From: Rhodoblastus sphagnicola
GTDB lineage: Bacteria > Pseudomonadota > Alphaproteobacteria > Rhizobiales > Beijerinckiaceae
Direction of reading: 5' to 3'
DNA length: 64,000 nt
Assembly: GCF_002937075.1 (NCBI RefSeq)
Contig: NZ_NHSJ01000134.1
Span: 62,001-126,000, forward strand
The notes beneath the pieces are model-generated. The model searched no databases, was not told the DNA's origin, and saw nothing but the letters and a program-made list of their open reading frames with translations. The translations under genes were made by a program, and so were the position numbers. The first letter of the stretch is position 1; each line of letters opens with the position of its first letter. This document shows positions 8,874 through 16,383 of this stretch, piece after piece.

Positions 8874-9083
8874 GCGCCAGGTTAAGCTTGGTGGCTGCCG
8901 AGAACTTCGTGGGTTGATCCCCTCGTGCTTCGAGACGGCGAGCTTCGCTCGCCTCCTCAGCATGAGGGGATCAATGGAATCAATCGAGTAGCCCTCATGC
9001 TGAGGAGGCTCCGGAGGAGCCGTCTCGAAGCACGAGGGCGGTCCACGGCTATTGCCGCAGCCTGCCAGCGCTTAACCCAGCGC
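8874..9083. repeat. 210-bp dispersed element, copy A
   Basis: This copy and 14694-14903 are the same length and nearly identical, in direct orientation, on either side of the GH94 gene. Each has imperfect terminal inverted repeats around GGTTAAGC and GCTTAAC, and internal inverted segments (CCTCGTGCTTCGAGACGG facing its complement; CCTCCTCAGCATGAGG facing CCTCATGCTGAGGAGG). The architecture resembles a small non-autonomous (MITE-like) or REP-type element; it has no credible ORF. A 10-bp direct repeat, CGCGCAAGGC, flanks this copy at 8851-8860 and 9081-9090. The gap 8789-9202 holds nothing else that I can identify. Confidence 0.9.
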
Positions 9084-9202
9084 GCAAGGCCTTCTCCCTC
9101 TCCCGCCAGAAGGCGCCGGTTGAATGTTTGACCGACCCTGTTTAATCATCTGCCTCCTTTCCGGCCGGGCGCGTCTTCCGGCGATTCGACTCGGGCGGCG
9201 AT

Positions 9203-12200
9203 ATGGCGAGCGTTTCCACACTTCCTCTTCCCGCTTTGAGCGGCGCCCTGCGGCTGTTCAGCGCCTTTGCGCTGGCGCTGGCCTTGAGCCGGTCCGTGGA
9301 GGGCGGCGTCGAGAACGCCGCGCTCGCCGCCGCGCTGGGCGCGCTGGCGTTGCAGGGCTTCGCCATCGCCGTCACCGGCAAGCGCGAGCGCCTGGGCTTT
9401 CTGGCGCTCGACGCCGGCGCGCTGCTCGCTTTCGGCCTCGCCTGCGCGCCGCAGCTCAAACTCTGGGCGGCGCCGGTCGAACTGCTCGATCTGTTCCGCA
9501 TGACGCCCGTCGGCGCCGGCATCTCCATCACCCTGTATTTCGCCGTCGCCCTGCGGGGCCTCTCGCGCGAGGGCCGGCGCGCGCCCTATGCCGTCGGGCT
9601 CGCGCTGCTGGCGCTGCCGTTCGTGTTCAACCTGCTGCTGGCGCTGGGCTCGCCCCTGTTCGATGCGGCGGCGCGGGCGTTCGAGCCGCTGCCCGCGTCG
9701 TTCGCGCTCGCCATCCTGCGCGGCCTGGCCCTGTTCGTCGTCAACGAGGCCTTCGTGCTCGGCGCCGGTCTGGCCATGGGCCGGCGCGCTTCTCACGACT
9801 CTCGCCTCCACGCGCTGCTGCTGGTCGCGGCCCTCATCGCGGCGGCGACGCCGATCGTCGCCGAACTCGGCTCGACCGCCTTCATCGCGCATCTCGTCGC
9901 GCCGCTCGACATCCTGCTGGCCGCGCTGGCCGCCGCGCTGGCGCAGGCCGGCCTGTGGGCGGAGGTCTATCTCGTCACCTCCGTGCTCGGCGATATTTTG
10001 CACGGGGCGCCGCCGGTGGCCTCGCGCCTCACGGCGACCTGGCGCTCCGGCGCCGAAAAGGGCGCCATGTTTGGCGGCGTGTTCATGGCGCTGCTGCTGG
10101 CCGCCGCCGCGCTGGCGCATGCCCCGCAAGCCCTGGCCGCGACGCTCGGACTTGGCGCCGATGGCGTCGGGCAGGCGGCGTCGGGGGTCGGCGCCGCCCT
10201 GCTCGGCGCGCTGCTGTTCCCGATGGGGCGCGCCATTCTGGAATCGACCGACGCCACGCCGCCGTTTCCCCGGCGCCTGCTGGCGGCCTATCGCGCCACG
10301 CCCAATTACGCCGCCGGCGCGGTCGCCGGCGCGGGCATGTTCTATGGCTTCGCGCACGCGCTGCCCGCCGCCGACGCCCTCGAACGCTTCGGTCTCGGCT
10401 TCGCCATCGGCGCCGCCTCCTACGTGGCGGCGCTGCTCTACGCCGATATCGCCGACATCGCCGCCGGCTTGCGCGGCCGCCCGCGTCCGTGGCGGCCCTA
10501 TGCGCTGGGCGTCCTGCTCGGCGGCATTCTCGGCGGCGCGATCTCCTGGTATTTCGACCAGAGCCAACTCGATGTGGTGCTCGCCCATTTCCGCGAGCAT
10601 GTGGCGGTGAATTACCTCGCCGCCGGCCGTCCGGAAAGCCACTATGTCATCACGCCGTTCTTCTCCAAATGGGGCGCGACCGACCTCGGCGTGGTCGCCG
10701 GCGGCGTAAAGCTGTTCTATCTCGAATCGCTCTCCGGCGTGATCCAGTGGATTTTCGCCGCGCCGCTGTTCAGCATCAACCTGTTCGTCCTCACCGCGCT
10801 GCTGACGCGCAGCACGGCGCCGATCAAGAAGCTTTTCAGCGCCGAGGGCATGAGCGGGCTGGCCGACAACGCCATCGTGGTGCTGCGCTGGGGCCTGTGG
10901 ATGGCGCCGATCATCTACGCCTTCCTGAAAGTCGCGCCGGATCCGCAATGGTACAATCAGGACGGCCTGGTGCGCACGGTGGTCGCCACCGCCATGAGCG
11001 CTACCCAGTCGCCGGACTCGTTCGCCGACTGGAGCCTGTCGATCTTCACCGCGCTGCTCACCTATGACTGGCTGCGCGTGCTGATCTGGTTCGACCACAT
11101 GGGCCTGCGCGTGGCCACTTTGGTCAATCTCTCCTTCGTCGGCGGCGACATGGCCGACGAGGCCTCCGCCCGCTTTCTCGGCGCGCGCGGCCATTCCCGC
11201 GCCATTCCCGAGGCGATCAGGCGCTTCGGCACCTGGGCGCCGCTGCTGATTCCCTTCTACATCCCGCGCGGCCCGGCCTGGGACAAGGCCTGGAGCGCGG
11301 CGGAAATCGCGGCCAAGGCCCCGACCCCGCCGCTGGTCGGCCTCGTGCTCGGCTATGCGTTCGCCGCGCTCGGCGTCGCCGCCGCCCTTGGCGTGTTTCT
11401 GCTGACGCGGCCAAGGGCGAAACCCGCCACGACCCGCGAAAGCATCGGCAACGGCTTGCTGACGCTGGAATTCTGGGCGGGCGGCGAGGGCCATTATCGC
11501 GTCGAGAGCGCGGCGCGGCGCGGGTCGCCGATCGACATGACGCGCGCGCCGGACGATCCCACTTTTCCACGCGGCGCGTTTTTCTACTTCCTCGAACAGA
11601 CGGAGGAAGCGCGCAAAATCTGGTCGCTCACGCAAGAGCCGACCGGGCAGGGGTTCGGCCCGCTGGAGGCGCTGTCGCCGATGCTGGCGCAGGCGCGCGG
11701 CGAAAGGGACGGCCTGAAATGCGAGACGCGCATTGAAATGGTCGAGGCCGAGGCCATGGCGCTGACGCGGCTCAAAATCACCAACACCGGCGCGCTGCCG
11801 CGCAAATTGCGCATTTGCAGCTATCGCGACCTCGTGATGAACGAGGGCGGGGTGGAGCGCCGCGACGCCGCCTATAATGCGCTGCATGTCGGCACGACTT
11901 TTACGCGCGGACTCGGGGCTATTCTTTTCCGCAACCGCCTGCTCAAGAACCAGACCGGCGATTTCGCCTCCAAGCGTCTGTCGCGCGAGACCGCCTTCCA
12001 TGGCGTCCACGAGCGGGAGGGCGTGCGTCTGGTTGGCTACGAGGATGTCCGCGCCCGCTTTTTCGGCCTGGGCCAGCGCCGCGACCCCGATGCGCTGCTG
12101 CAAAACCTCAACCTGCGCGATCCCGCCGACGAAGGCCTGCTGCACGGTTTCGATCCCTGCGCGGCTCTGCTGATCGAAGTGGATCTTCCCGGCGACGGTT

Positions 12201-14674
12201 TTGTCGAAATCCTGTTCGCCGACGGCTGGGCCGAGGACGAACATGCGGCGGCGCGCGCGCTGGCGCGGGCGTTCGCCACCGACATTCCGGAAAATTTCGA
12301 CGCCATTTTCGCACGGCGCCGCAAGCTCGCCCCGGCGATCACGCCGGCGGGCGAACGCTTCGCCTTTTCCGAGGACGGCCGCACGCTGCAGACAAGACCG
12401 GGCGCGCCGCGTCCCTATTCGCATGTGCTGGCCAATCCCGCCGGTTTCGGCGCGGTCGTCACCCATGACGGCGAAATCTTCTCGTTTTTCCGCAACGCCC
12501 GCGCCAACAGCGTCACCCCGTTCCGCATCGGCGAGGGCCGCAACGCCCCGCCGGCGCAGGCGATCCATGTGGTCGAGCGCGAGACCGGAGATGTTTTTGG
12601 CGCGACCCTGCTGCCGTGGCGGCGCGCCGACACCGACTATGACGCCGAATTCACCCTGGGCGCCGCGCGTTTCACCGCCAAAAGCCCGAGGCTCGATCTG
12701 ATCCAGGAGGTGTTCGTCGCGCCTGATGACGCCGTGCAGCTTCAGGTTCTGACGCTGACCAACAACACCGACCGCCGCCAAATCTATCGCGTCGCGTCGG
12801 TGGCGGAAATCGTGCTGGCGGAAACCCCGCCCGACTCGGTCGGCGCGCTGGAGACGCAGGCCGAAGACAACGGACAGGCGCTGTATTTCCACAATGGCCA
12901 GAACCCGTTCGTGCAGGATTGGGTGTTCGCCGCCGTTTCGCTCGACGTCGAGAGCTTCGAAATGTCGCGCGCGAAAATCCTGGGGCGCAAGACCAGAAAT
13001 CCCCGCGTGCCCTTCCTCGCCGAACATGGCCACGCCGATGGCGGCGCGATCGATGACGGCCGCCGCGCCGCCGGTTTCGCGGGCGATGTCGCGATCGCGC
13101 CGGGCGCCTCGGTTCGTATCGTTGTGGCGCTGGGCGCGGCGCGGGAGTTCGAGACCGCGCAGGCTCTGGCCCGCCGCGCGGCGACGCTCGGCTATGCCGA
13201 CGAAAAGCGCGCGCAACTCGACACGTTCTGGAACAACCTGCTCTCGACCTTGCGGGTGAAAACCAACAGCCCGGACTTCGACCGTCTCGTCAACGACTGG
13301 CTGCCCTATCAGGCGCTCACCGCAAGGCTGTGGGGCCGCACCGGCCCGTCGCAGCGGTCGGGGGCGTTTGGCTATCGCGACCAGTTGCAGGACGTGCTGC
13401 CCTTCGTCGCCCGCGCGCCAGAAATCGCGCGCCGCCAGATCCTGCTGCACGCCAGCCAGCAATTCGTGCAGGGCGATGTGCTGAAATGGTGGCACAACGC
13501 CCCCGACGGCGGCGTCGGCATGGGCGAGCGCACCCACGCCTCCGATCCGCATCTCTGGCTGCCCTATGTCACGCTGCGTTATGTCGCGGCCACCGGCGAT
13601 ACCGCGATCCTGCACGAAAAGGTCGGCTTCGTCGAAGGCGCGCCGGTGCCGGATGGCGTGGAAGGCCATGTGATCGCGCCGACGCCCTCGCCGGAAACGG
13701 CGACTCTGCTCGAACATTGCCGCCGCGCCATCGAGCGCACGCTGGCGCATTTCGGCGGCCACGGCCTGCCGCTGATGGGCGCGGGCGACTGGGACGACGG
13801 CATGAATCTGGTCGGCTTCCGCGGCAAGGGCGAGAGCGCCTGGATGGGCTTCTTCCTCTATGACACCCTGATCCGGTTTTCCGCCCTGCTGCGGGCGGAA
13901 AAGCAGGACAAGCTGGCCGAGTCCTATTCCGCCCGCGCCGACGTGCTGCATTTCGCGCTCGACGCCTGCTGGCGCGGCGACCGCTATGTCCGCGCCTTCG
14001 CCGACGACGGCGCGGAATTCTTGAGCCTCGGCGCCATGTCCGCCGCCTGGCCGGCTTTGTCCGGCGCGGCGCAGGGCGAGCGCGGCCGCAAGGCGCTGGA
14101 GCATGCGCTGGCCGAACTCGACAAGGGCGACCGCGTGCTGCTGGTGACTCCCCCCTATGACGAGACCTCCAAACCGTTCCCGGGCCGCAGCGCGGATTAT
14201 CCGCCCGGCGTGCGCGAGAACGGCGGGCAATACAGCCACGGCTCGTCCTGGTTCGTGGACGCGCTGGCGCGGCTCGGCGAGCGCGCATCCGCCGAGGGCG
14301 AGTCCGCGCAGGCGGCGCAATATTTCTCCCGCGCCATGGAAGTCTGGCTGTCGCTGTCGCCGCTCACCAAAACCGCGCCGGAAAAGATCGACATTTACGG
14401 CCTGCCGCCACACCAGCAGCCGGCGGATGTCTATGACGGGCCGGGCTACGAGGGCCGGGGCGGCTGGGCGTGGTATTCAGGCGCGGCGTCGCGGATGATG
14501 TCGGCGGCCTATGCGGCGCTCGGCGTCAGCGTCGAGAACGGCGTGCTGAAACTGCGCTCCGACGCCAGCGACGACAAGGCGGGATTGAAGCTCGAAAGCG
14601 TGACCTTCAAGGGCAGGATTTTCGTGCGGGTCGCCGGCGCGCAGGAACAGCGGGAGGACGCGCCCGCGTCCTGA
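9203..14674 (+). CDS. Membrane-anchored GH94 (glycosyltransferase-36/phosphorylase-type) protein
   Basis: An unusually large protein of 1,823 residues. Residues 1 to about 750 are strongly hydrophobic, with many predicted membrane helices. Thereafter comes a GH94 module: the N-terminal beta-sandwich (ALTRLKITNTGALPRKLRI; SYRDLVMNEGGVERRDAAYN) and the alpha/alpha-barrel with KWWHNAPDGGVGMGERTH and GAGDWDDGMN (about 1527-1534), which contains the acid catalyst region of the family. GH94 modules occur in cellobiose-type phosphorylases and at the C-terminus of cyclic beta-1,2-glucan synthase (about 2,800 residues). I see no GT84 synthase domain, so this is not a complete NdvB. A role in processing or phosphorolysis of beta-glucans at the membrane is inferred. 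It is flanked by the two 210-bp repeats. Confidence 0.85.
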   Translation: MASVSTLPLPALSGALRLFSAFALALALSRSVEGGVENAALAAALGALALQGFAIAVTGKRERLGFLALDAGALLAFGLACAPQLKLWAAPVELLDLFRMTPVGAGISITLYFAVALRGLSREGRRAPYAVGLALLALPFVFNLLLALGSPLFDAAARAFEPLPASFALAILRGLALFVVNEAFVLGAGLAMGRRASHDSRLHALLLVAALIAAATPIVAELGSTAFIAHLVAPLDILLAALAAALAQAGLWAEVYLVTSVLGDILHGAPPVASRLTATWRSGAEKGAMFGGVFMALLLAAAALAHAPQALAATLGLGADGVGQAASGVGAALLGALLFPMGRAILESTDATPPFPRRLLAAYRATPNYAAGAVAGAGMFYGFAHALPAADALERFGLGFAIGAASYVAALLYADIADIAAGLRGRPRPWRPYALGVLLGGILGGAISWYFDQSQLDVVLAHFREHVAVNYLAAGRPESHYVITPFFSKWGATDLGVVAGGVKLFYLESLSGVIQWIFAAPLFSINLFVLTALLTRSTAPIKKLFSAEGMSGLADNAIVVLRWGLWMAPIIYAFLKVAPDPQWYNQDGLVRTVVATAMSATQSPDSFADWSLSIFTALLTYDWLRVLIWFDHMGLRVATLVNLSFVGGDMADEASARFLGARGHSRAIPEAIRRFGTWAPLLIPFYIPRGPAWDKAWSAAEIAAKAPTPPLVGLVLGYAFAALGVAAALGVFLLTRPRAKPATTRESIGNGLLTLEFWAGGEGHYRVESAARRGSPIDMTRAPDDPTFPRGAFFYFLEQTEEARKIWSLTQEPTGQGFGPLEALSPMLAQARGERDGLKCETRIEMVEAEAMALTRLKITNTGALPRKLRICSYRDLVMNEGGVERRDAAYNALHVGTTFTRGLGAILFRNRLLKNQTGDFASKRLSRETAFHGVHEREGVRLVGYEDVRARFFGLGQRRDPDALLQNLNLRDPADEGLLHGFDPCAALLIEVDLPGDGFVEILFADGWAEDEHAAARALARAFATDIPENFDAIFARRRKLAPAITPAGERFAFSEDGRTLQTRPGAPRPYSHVLANPAGFGAVVTHDGEIFSFFRNARANSVTPFRIGEGRNAPPAQAIHVVERETGDVFGATLLPWRRADTDYDAEFTLGAARFTAKSPRLDLIQEVFVAPDDAVQLQVLTLTNNTDRRQIYRVASVAEIVLAETPPDSVGALETQAEDNGQALYFHNGQNPFVQDWVFAAVSLDVESFEMSRAKILGRKTRNPRVPFLAEHGHADGGAIDDGRRAAGFAGDVAIAPGASVRIVVALGAAREFETAQALARRAATLGYADEKRAQLDTFWNNLLSTLRVKTNSPDFDRLVNDWLPYQALTARLWGRTGPSQRSGAFGYRDQLQDVLPFVARAPEIARRQILLHASQQFVQGDVLKWWHNAPDGGVGMGERTHASDPHLWLPYVTLRYVAATGDTAILHEKVGFVEGAPVPDGVEGHVIAPTPSPETATLLEHCRRAIERTLAHFGGHGLPLMGAGDWDDGMNLVGFRGKGESAWMGFFLYDTLIRFSALLRAEKQDKLAESYSARADVLHFALDACWRGDRYVRAFADDGAEFLSLGAMSAAWPALSGAAQGERGRKALEHALAELDKGDRVLLVTPPYDETSKPFPGRSADYPPGVRENGGQYSHGSSWFVDALARLGERASAEGESAQAAQYFSRAMEVWLSLSPLTKTAPEKIDIYGLPPHQQPADVYDGPGYEGRGGWAWYSGAASRMMSAAYAALGVSVENGVLKLRSDASDDKAGLKLESVTFKGRIFVRVAGAQEQREDAPAS

Positions 14675-14693
14675 CGGGGCGGGCGCCCCATGG

Positions 14694-14903
14694 GCGCTAG
14701 GTTAAGCTTGGTGACTGCTGAGAACTTCGTGGGTTGGTCTCCTCGTGCTTCGAGACGGCGAGCTTTGCTCGCCTCCTCAGCATGAGGGGCCCAATGGAAT
14801 CAATCGAGTAGCCCTCATGCTGAGGAGGCTCCGAAGGAGCCGTCTCGAAGCACGAGGGCGGTCCACGGCTGTTGCCGCAGCCTGCCAGCGCTTAACCGAG
14901 CGC
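14694..14903. repeat. 210-bp dispersed element, copy B
   Basis: The second copy of the element at 8874-9083, in the same orientation and the same length, with only scattered substitutions (for example GTGACTGCTG for GTGGCTGCCG). It begins 20 bp after the GH94 stop. GGGCGGGCGCCC occurs on both sides (14677-14688 and 14908-14919), but at a different offset from the element ends than the flanking repeat of copy A, so a target-site duplication is not established. Confidence 0.9.
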
Positions 14904-14918
14904 ATATGGGCGGGCGCC

Positions 14919-14968
14919 CTCTCCCCGCGCAGCCCGTCGAAAGACGGGACGTCCCTACGCGGGAAGAG
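14919..14968 (-). terminator. Structured hairpin downstream of the Sel1-like pair
   Basis: A long nested hairpin lies just beyond the stop of the minus-strand gene at 14978. The outer arms are CTCTCCCCGCG and CGCGGGAAGAG (10 of 11 paired); the inner stem is CCCGTC/GACGGG with a GAAA tetraloop. It probably ends the minus-strand transcript from the secreted-protein genes. Its outer arm resembles the dispersed CCCTCTCCCC palindrome family. Confidence 0.55.
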
Positions 14969-14977
14969 GAAACGCCC

Positions 14978-15514
14978 TCAGAACTGCGGCGCGCGGTAGC
15001 GGGCGCGGTCGGCGCCGGGCGTCACCGCCTCGGGATCGTAGCCGTGGGCGATCAATTCCTTGGCCGTGACATCGCCGCCCGCCGCCGCGCGGTCGATCAT
15101 GGCGCGGCCCTGCTGTTCGTCGCGCGCGATGCCATGCCCACGCAACAGGTCCAGCCCATAGTTGAACGCGCCGAGCGAGGAGCCTTTTTCCGCCAGCCGC
15201 CGGTCCCATTCCGCCGCCGCGAGCGGATTGGCGGGCCGCTCGAACCCATTCTCCTCCATATAGGACATCCAGGGCATGGCGAGGTCGTTGCCCTCATTGG
15301 CGCAGCGCTCGAAAATCTTGCGCGCTTCCTCGTGCTGGCCGGTCTTGTCCATGAAAACGCCATAGCCGCACAGATGCGGATCGAGTTTTTCCGCGCCGGC
15401 CTTGCCGACGTAATAATCCACGCTCAACTGGTTGGGGTTGAGTTCGCCGATCTCATTATCTTCGGCGTGCGCCGCGCCGGACAGCAGGAGCAGAACAACA
15501 CAGGCGACGCGCAT
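14978..15514 (-). CDS. Secreted Sel1-like small protein, copy 2
   Basis: A 178-residue exported protein with a short signal peptide (MRVACVVLLLLSGAAHA) and a body with Sel1/TPR-like helices (KIFERCANEGNDLAMPWMS; FNYGLDLLRGHGIARDEQQG). It ends EAVTPGADRARYRAPQF, almost the same tail as its upstream neighbour (15523-16086). The pair is a tandem duplication, aligned along most of its length. Cysteines in LCGYG and ERCA are shared and may form a periplasmic disulfide. The function is unknown. The frame extends upstream, but the ATG at 15514 starts the signal peptide. Confidence 0.8.
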   Translation of the reverse strand: MRVACVVLLLLSGAAHAEDNEIGELNPNQLSVDYYVGKAGAEKLDPHLCGYGVFMDKTGQHEEARKIFERCANEGNDLAMPWMSYMEENGFERPANPLAAAEWDRRLAEKGSSLGAFNYGLDLLRGHGIARDEQQGRAMIDRAAAGGDVTAKELIAHGYDPEAVTPGADRARYRAPQF

Positions 15515-15522
15515 GGGAAACC

Positions 15523-16086
15523 TCAAAACTGCGGTTGACGATAATGGGCGAGATCGGCGGTCGGCGTCACCGCTTCCGGATCGTAATCGGCCGCGACCAG
15601 CGCTTTTGCCGTCGGTTCGCCCGCGGCCGCCGCGCGGTCCACCAGCGCCTTGCCCAGAGCGCGGTCGCGCGCCACGCCATGACCGCGCAGCGCGTCGAGG
15701 CCGTAATTCAACTGCCCCAGCGCGGAGCCGGTTTCCGCAAGTTTTTTGTCCCATTCGGCGGCGGCGACGGGGTTGGACGGCCGGTCATAGCCGTTCTCCT
15801 CGGTCCAGGCCGCCCAGGGCATGGCGTAGGGATTGCCGTGTTCGGCGCAGCGCTCGAAAATTTTTCGCGCCGGCTCATGCCAGCCCATTTTGGCGATGGG
15901 ATAGCCGTACATGCACATGCCCGGATCGAACCGGCCTTCCTCCGACCGCGCCGCCCAGTATTGCACGGTCAGCTCCTCGGGATTGAGCGTGCCCAGTTCA
16001 TCCGCGACCGTCTCGCCCACCGACGCGGCGGCCAGCGGCGCGGCCAGCAGGCAAAGCGCGGCGGCCAAAACCCATCTGATCGACAT
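15523..16086 (-). CDS. Secreted Sel1-like small protein, copy 1
   Basis: A 187-residue exported protein with signal peptide MSIRWVLAAALCLLAAPLAAA. Its body shares with the next gene the segments ARKIFERCAEHGNPYAMPW, NYGLDALRGHGVARD and the tail DYDPEAVTP. GGAGG precedes the ATG at 16086. It lies 8 bp before its paralogue on the same strand and downstream of pqqA. Sel1-like repeats usually mediate protein-protein contacts; the periplasmic partner is unknown. I do not recognise a named family. Confidence 0.82.
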   Translation of the reverse strand: MSIRWVLAAALCLLAAPLAAASVGETVADELGTLNPEELTVQYWAARSEEGRFDPGMCMYGYPIAKMGWHEPARKIFERCAEHGNPYAMPWAAWTEENGYDRPSNPVAAAEWDKKLAETGSALGQLNYGLDALRGHGVARDRALGKALVDRAAAAGEPTAKALVAADYDPEAVTPTADLAHYRQPQF

Positions 16087-16130
16087 GCCCCCTCCCAAAT
16101 GCTTTTCTATCATCCCGCAATAAGACAAAC

Positions 16131-16159
16131 GCCCGGACCATCCTCTCGGACGCCCGGGC
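16131..16159 (-). terminator. Hairpin between pqqA and the Sel1-like genes
   Basis: GCCCGG (16131-16136) and CCGGGC (16154-16159) can pair, with a 17-nt loop, in the 98-bp gap after the pqqA stop. It is a weak candidate terminator or processing site; no T-tract is evident. Confidence 0.35.
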
Positions 16160-16184
16160 TGGCCACTGGAGGAATGGCTAAAAA

Positions 16185-16262
16185 TCAGATTTCAGCCGAC
16201 ATGTAGCTGGTGACTTCCATCCCGACGCACACTTCGCAAGCTTCCGGAACCGTCCACGTCAT
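16185..16262 (-). CDS. pqqA: PqqA, pyrroloquinoline quinone precursor peptide
   Basis: A 25-codon gene encoding MTWTVPEACEVCVGMEVTSY followed by MSAEI. It matches PqqA: the GMEVTSY core places Glu at 16 and Tyr at 20, the two residues that PqqE crosslinks and from which the PQQ skeleton is cut, at the same numbering as in methylotroph PqqA as I recall it. The ATG at 16262 has GGGA upstream. No pqqB, C, D or E gene lies in this window, so this is an orphan or additional precursor copy. It follows the TonB-receptor gene by 121 bp on the same strand, across a hairpin. PQQ is the cofactor of periplasmic alcohol and methanol dehydrogenases. Confidence 0.93.
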   Translation of the reverse strand: MTWTVPEACEVCVGMEVTSYMSAEI

Positions 16263-16341
16263 CTTCGACTCCCAAGGTTTCGGCTGCGGCGTTCTGTCGC
16301 ACCCTGTCTCCTTGTAAGCTCCATCCGTTGCGAAAGCGTCA

Positions 16342-16381
16342 CGCGGCCGGTAGAAATTTGTAAGATTTCTGTCAGGCCGCG
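16342..16381. terminator. Nested hairpin between the TonB receptor gene and pqqA
   Basis: An inverted repeat with outer arms CGCGGCC (16342-16348) and GGCCGCG (16375-16381) and inner arms GAAAT (16353-16357) and ATTTC (16365-16369). It begins 3 bp past the receptor stop. It could be a terminator that isolates pqqA, or an attenuator or processing site that sets a different pqqA transcript level. High pqqA expression relative to neighbours is usual in PQQ producers. Confidence 0.5.
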
Positions 16382-16383
16382 TC

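Noticed and set aside
8851-9090. Firm target-site duplication around the 210-bp element
   Set aside because: Copy A has CGCGCAAGGC on both sides, but copy B's flanking repeat sits at another offset, so a consistent element boundary is not shown.
9146-14413. A 1,755-codon open frame antisense to the GH94 gene
   Set aside because: The translation is Arg/Gly/Ala/Gln-rich without domains, and lies exactly opposite a gene with clear GH94 motifs. Long antisense frames are expected in high-GC DNA.
9203-14674. Complete cyclic beta-1,2-glucan synthase (NdvB/ChvB)
   Set aside because: It is about 1,000 residues too short and no GT84 synthase motifs were seen; only the GH94 part is supported.
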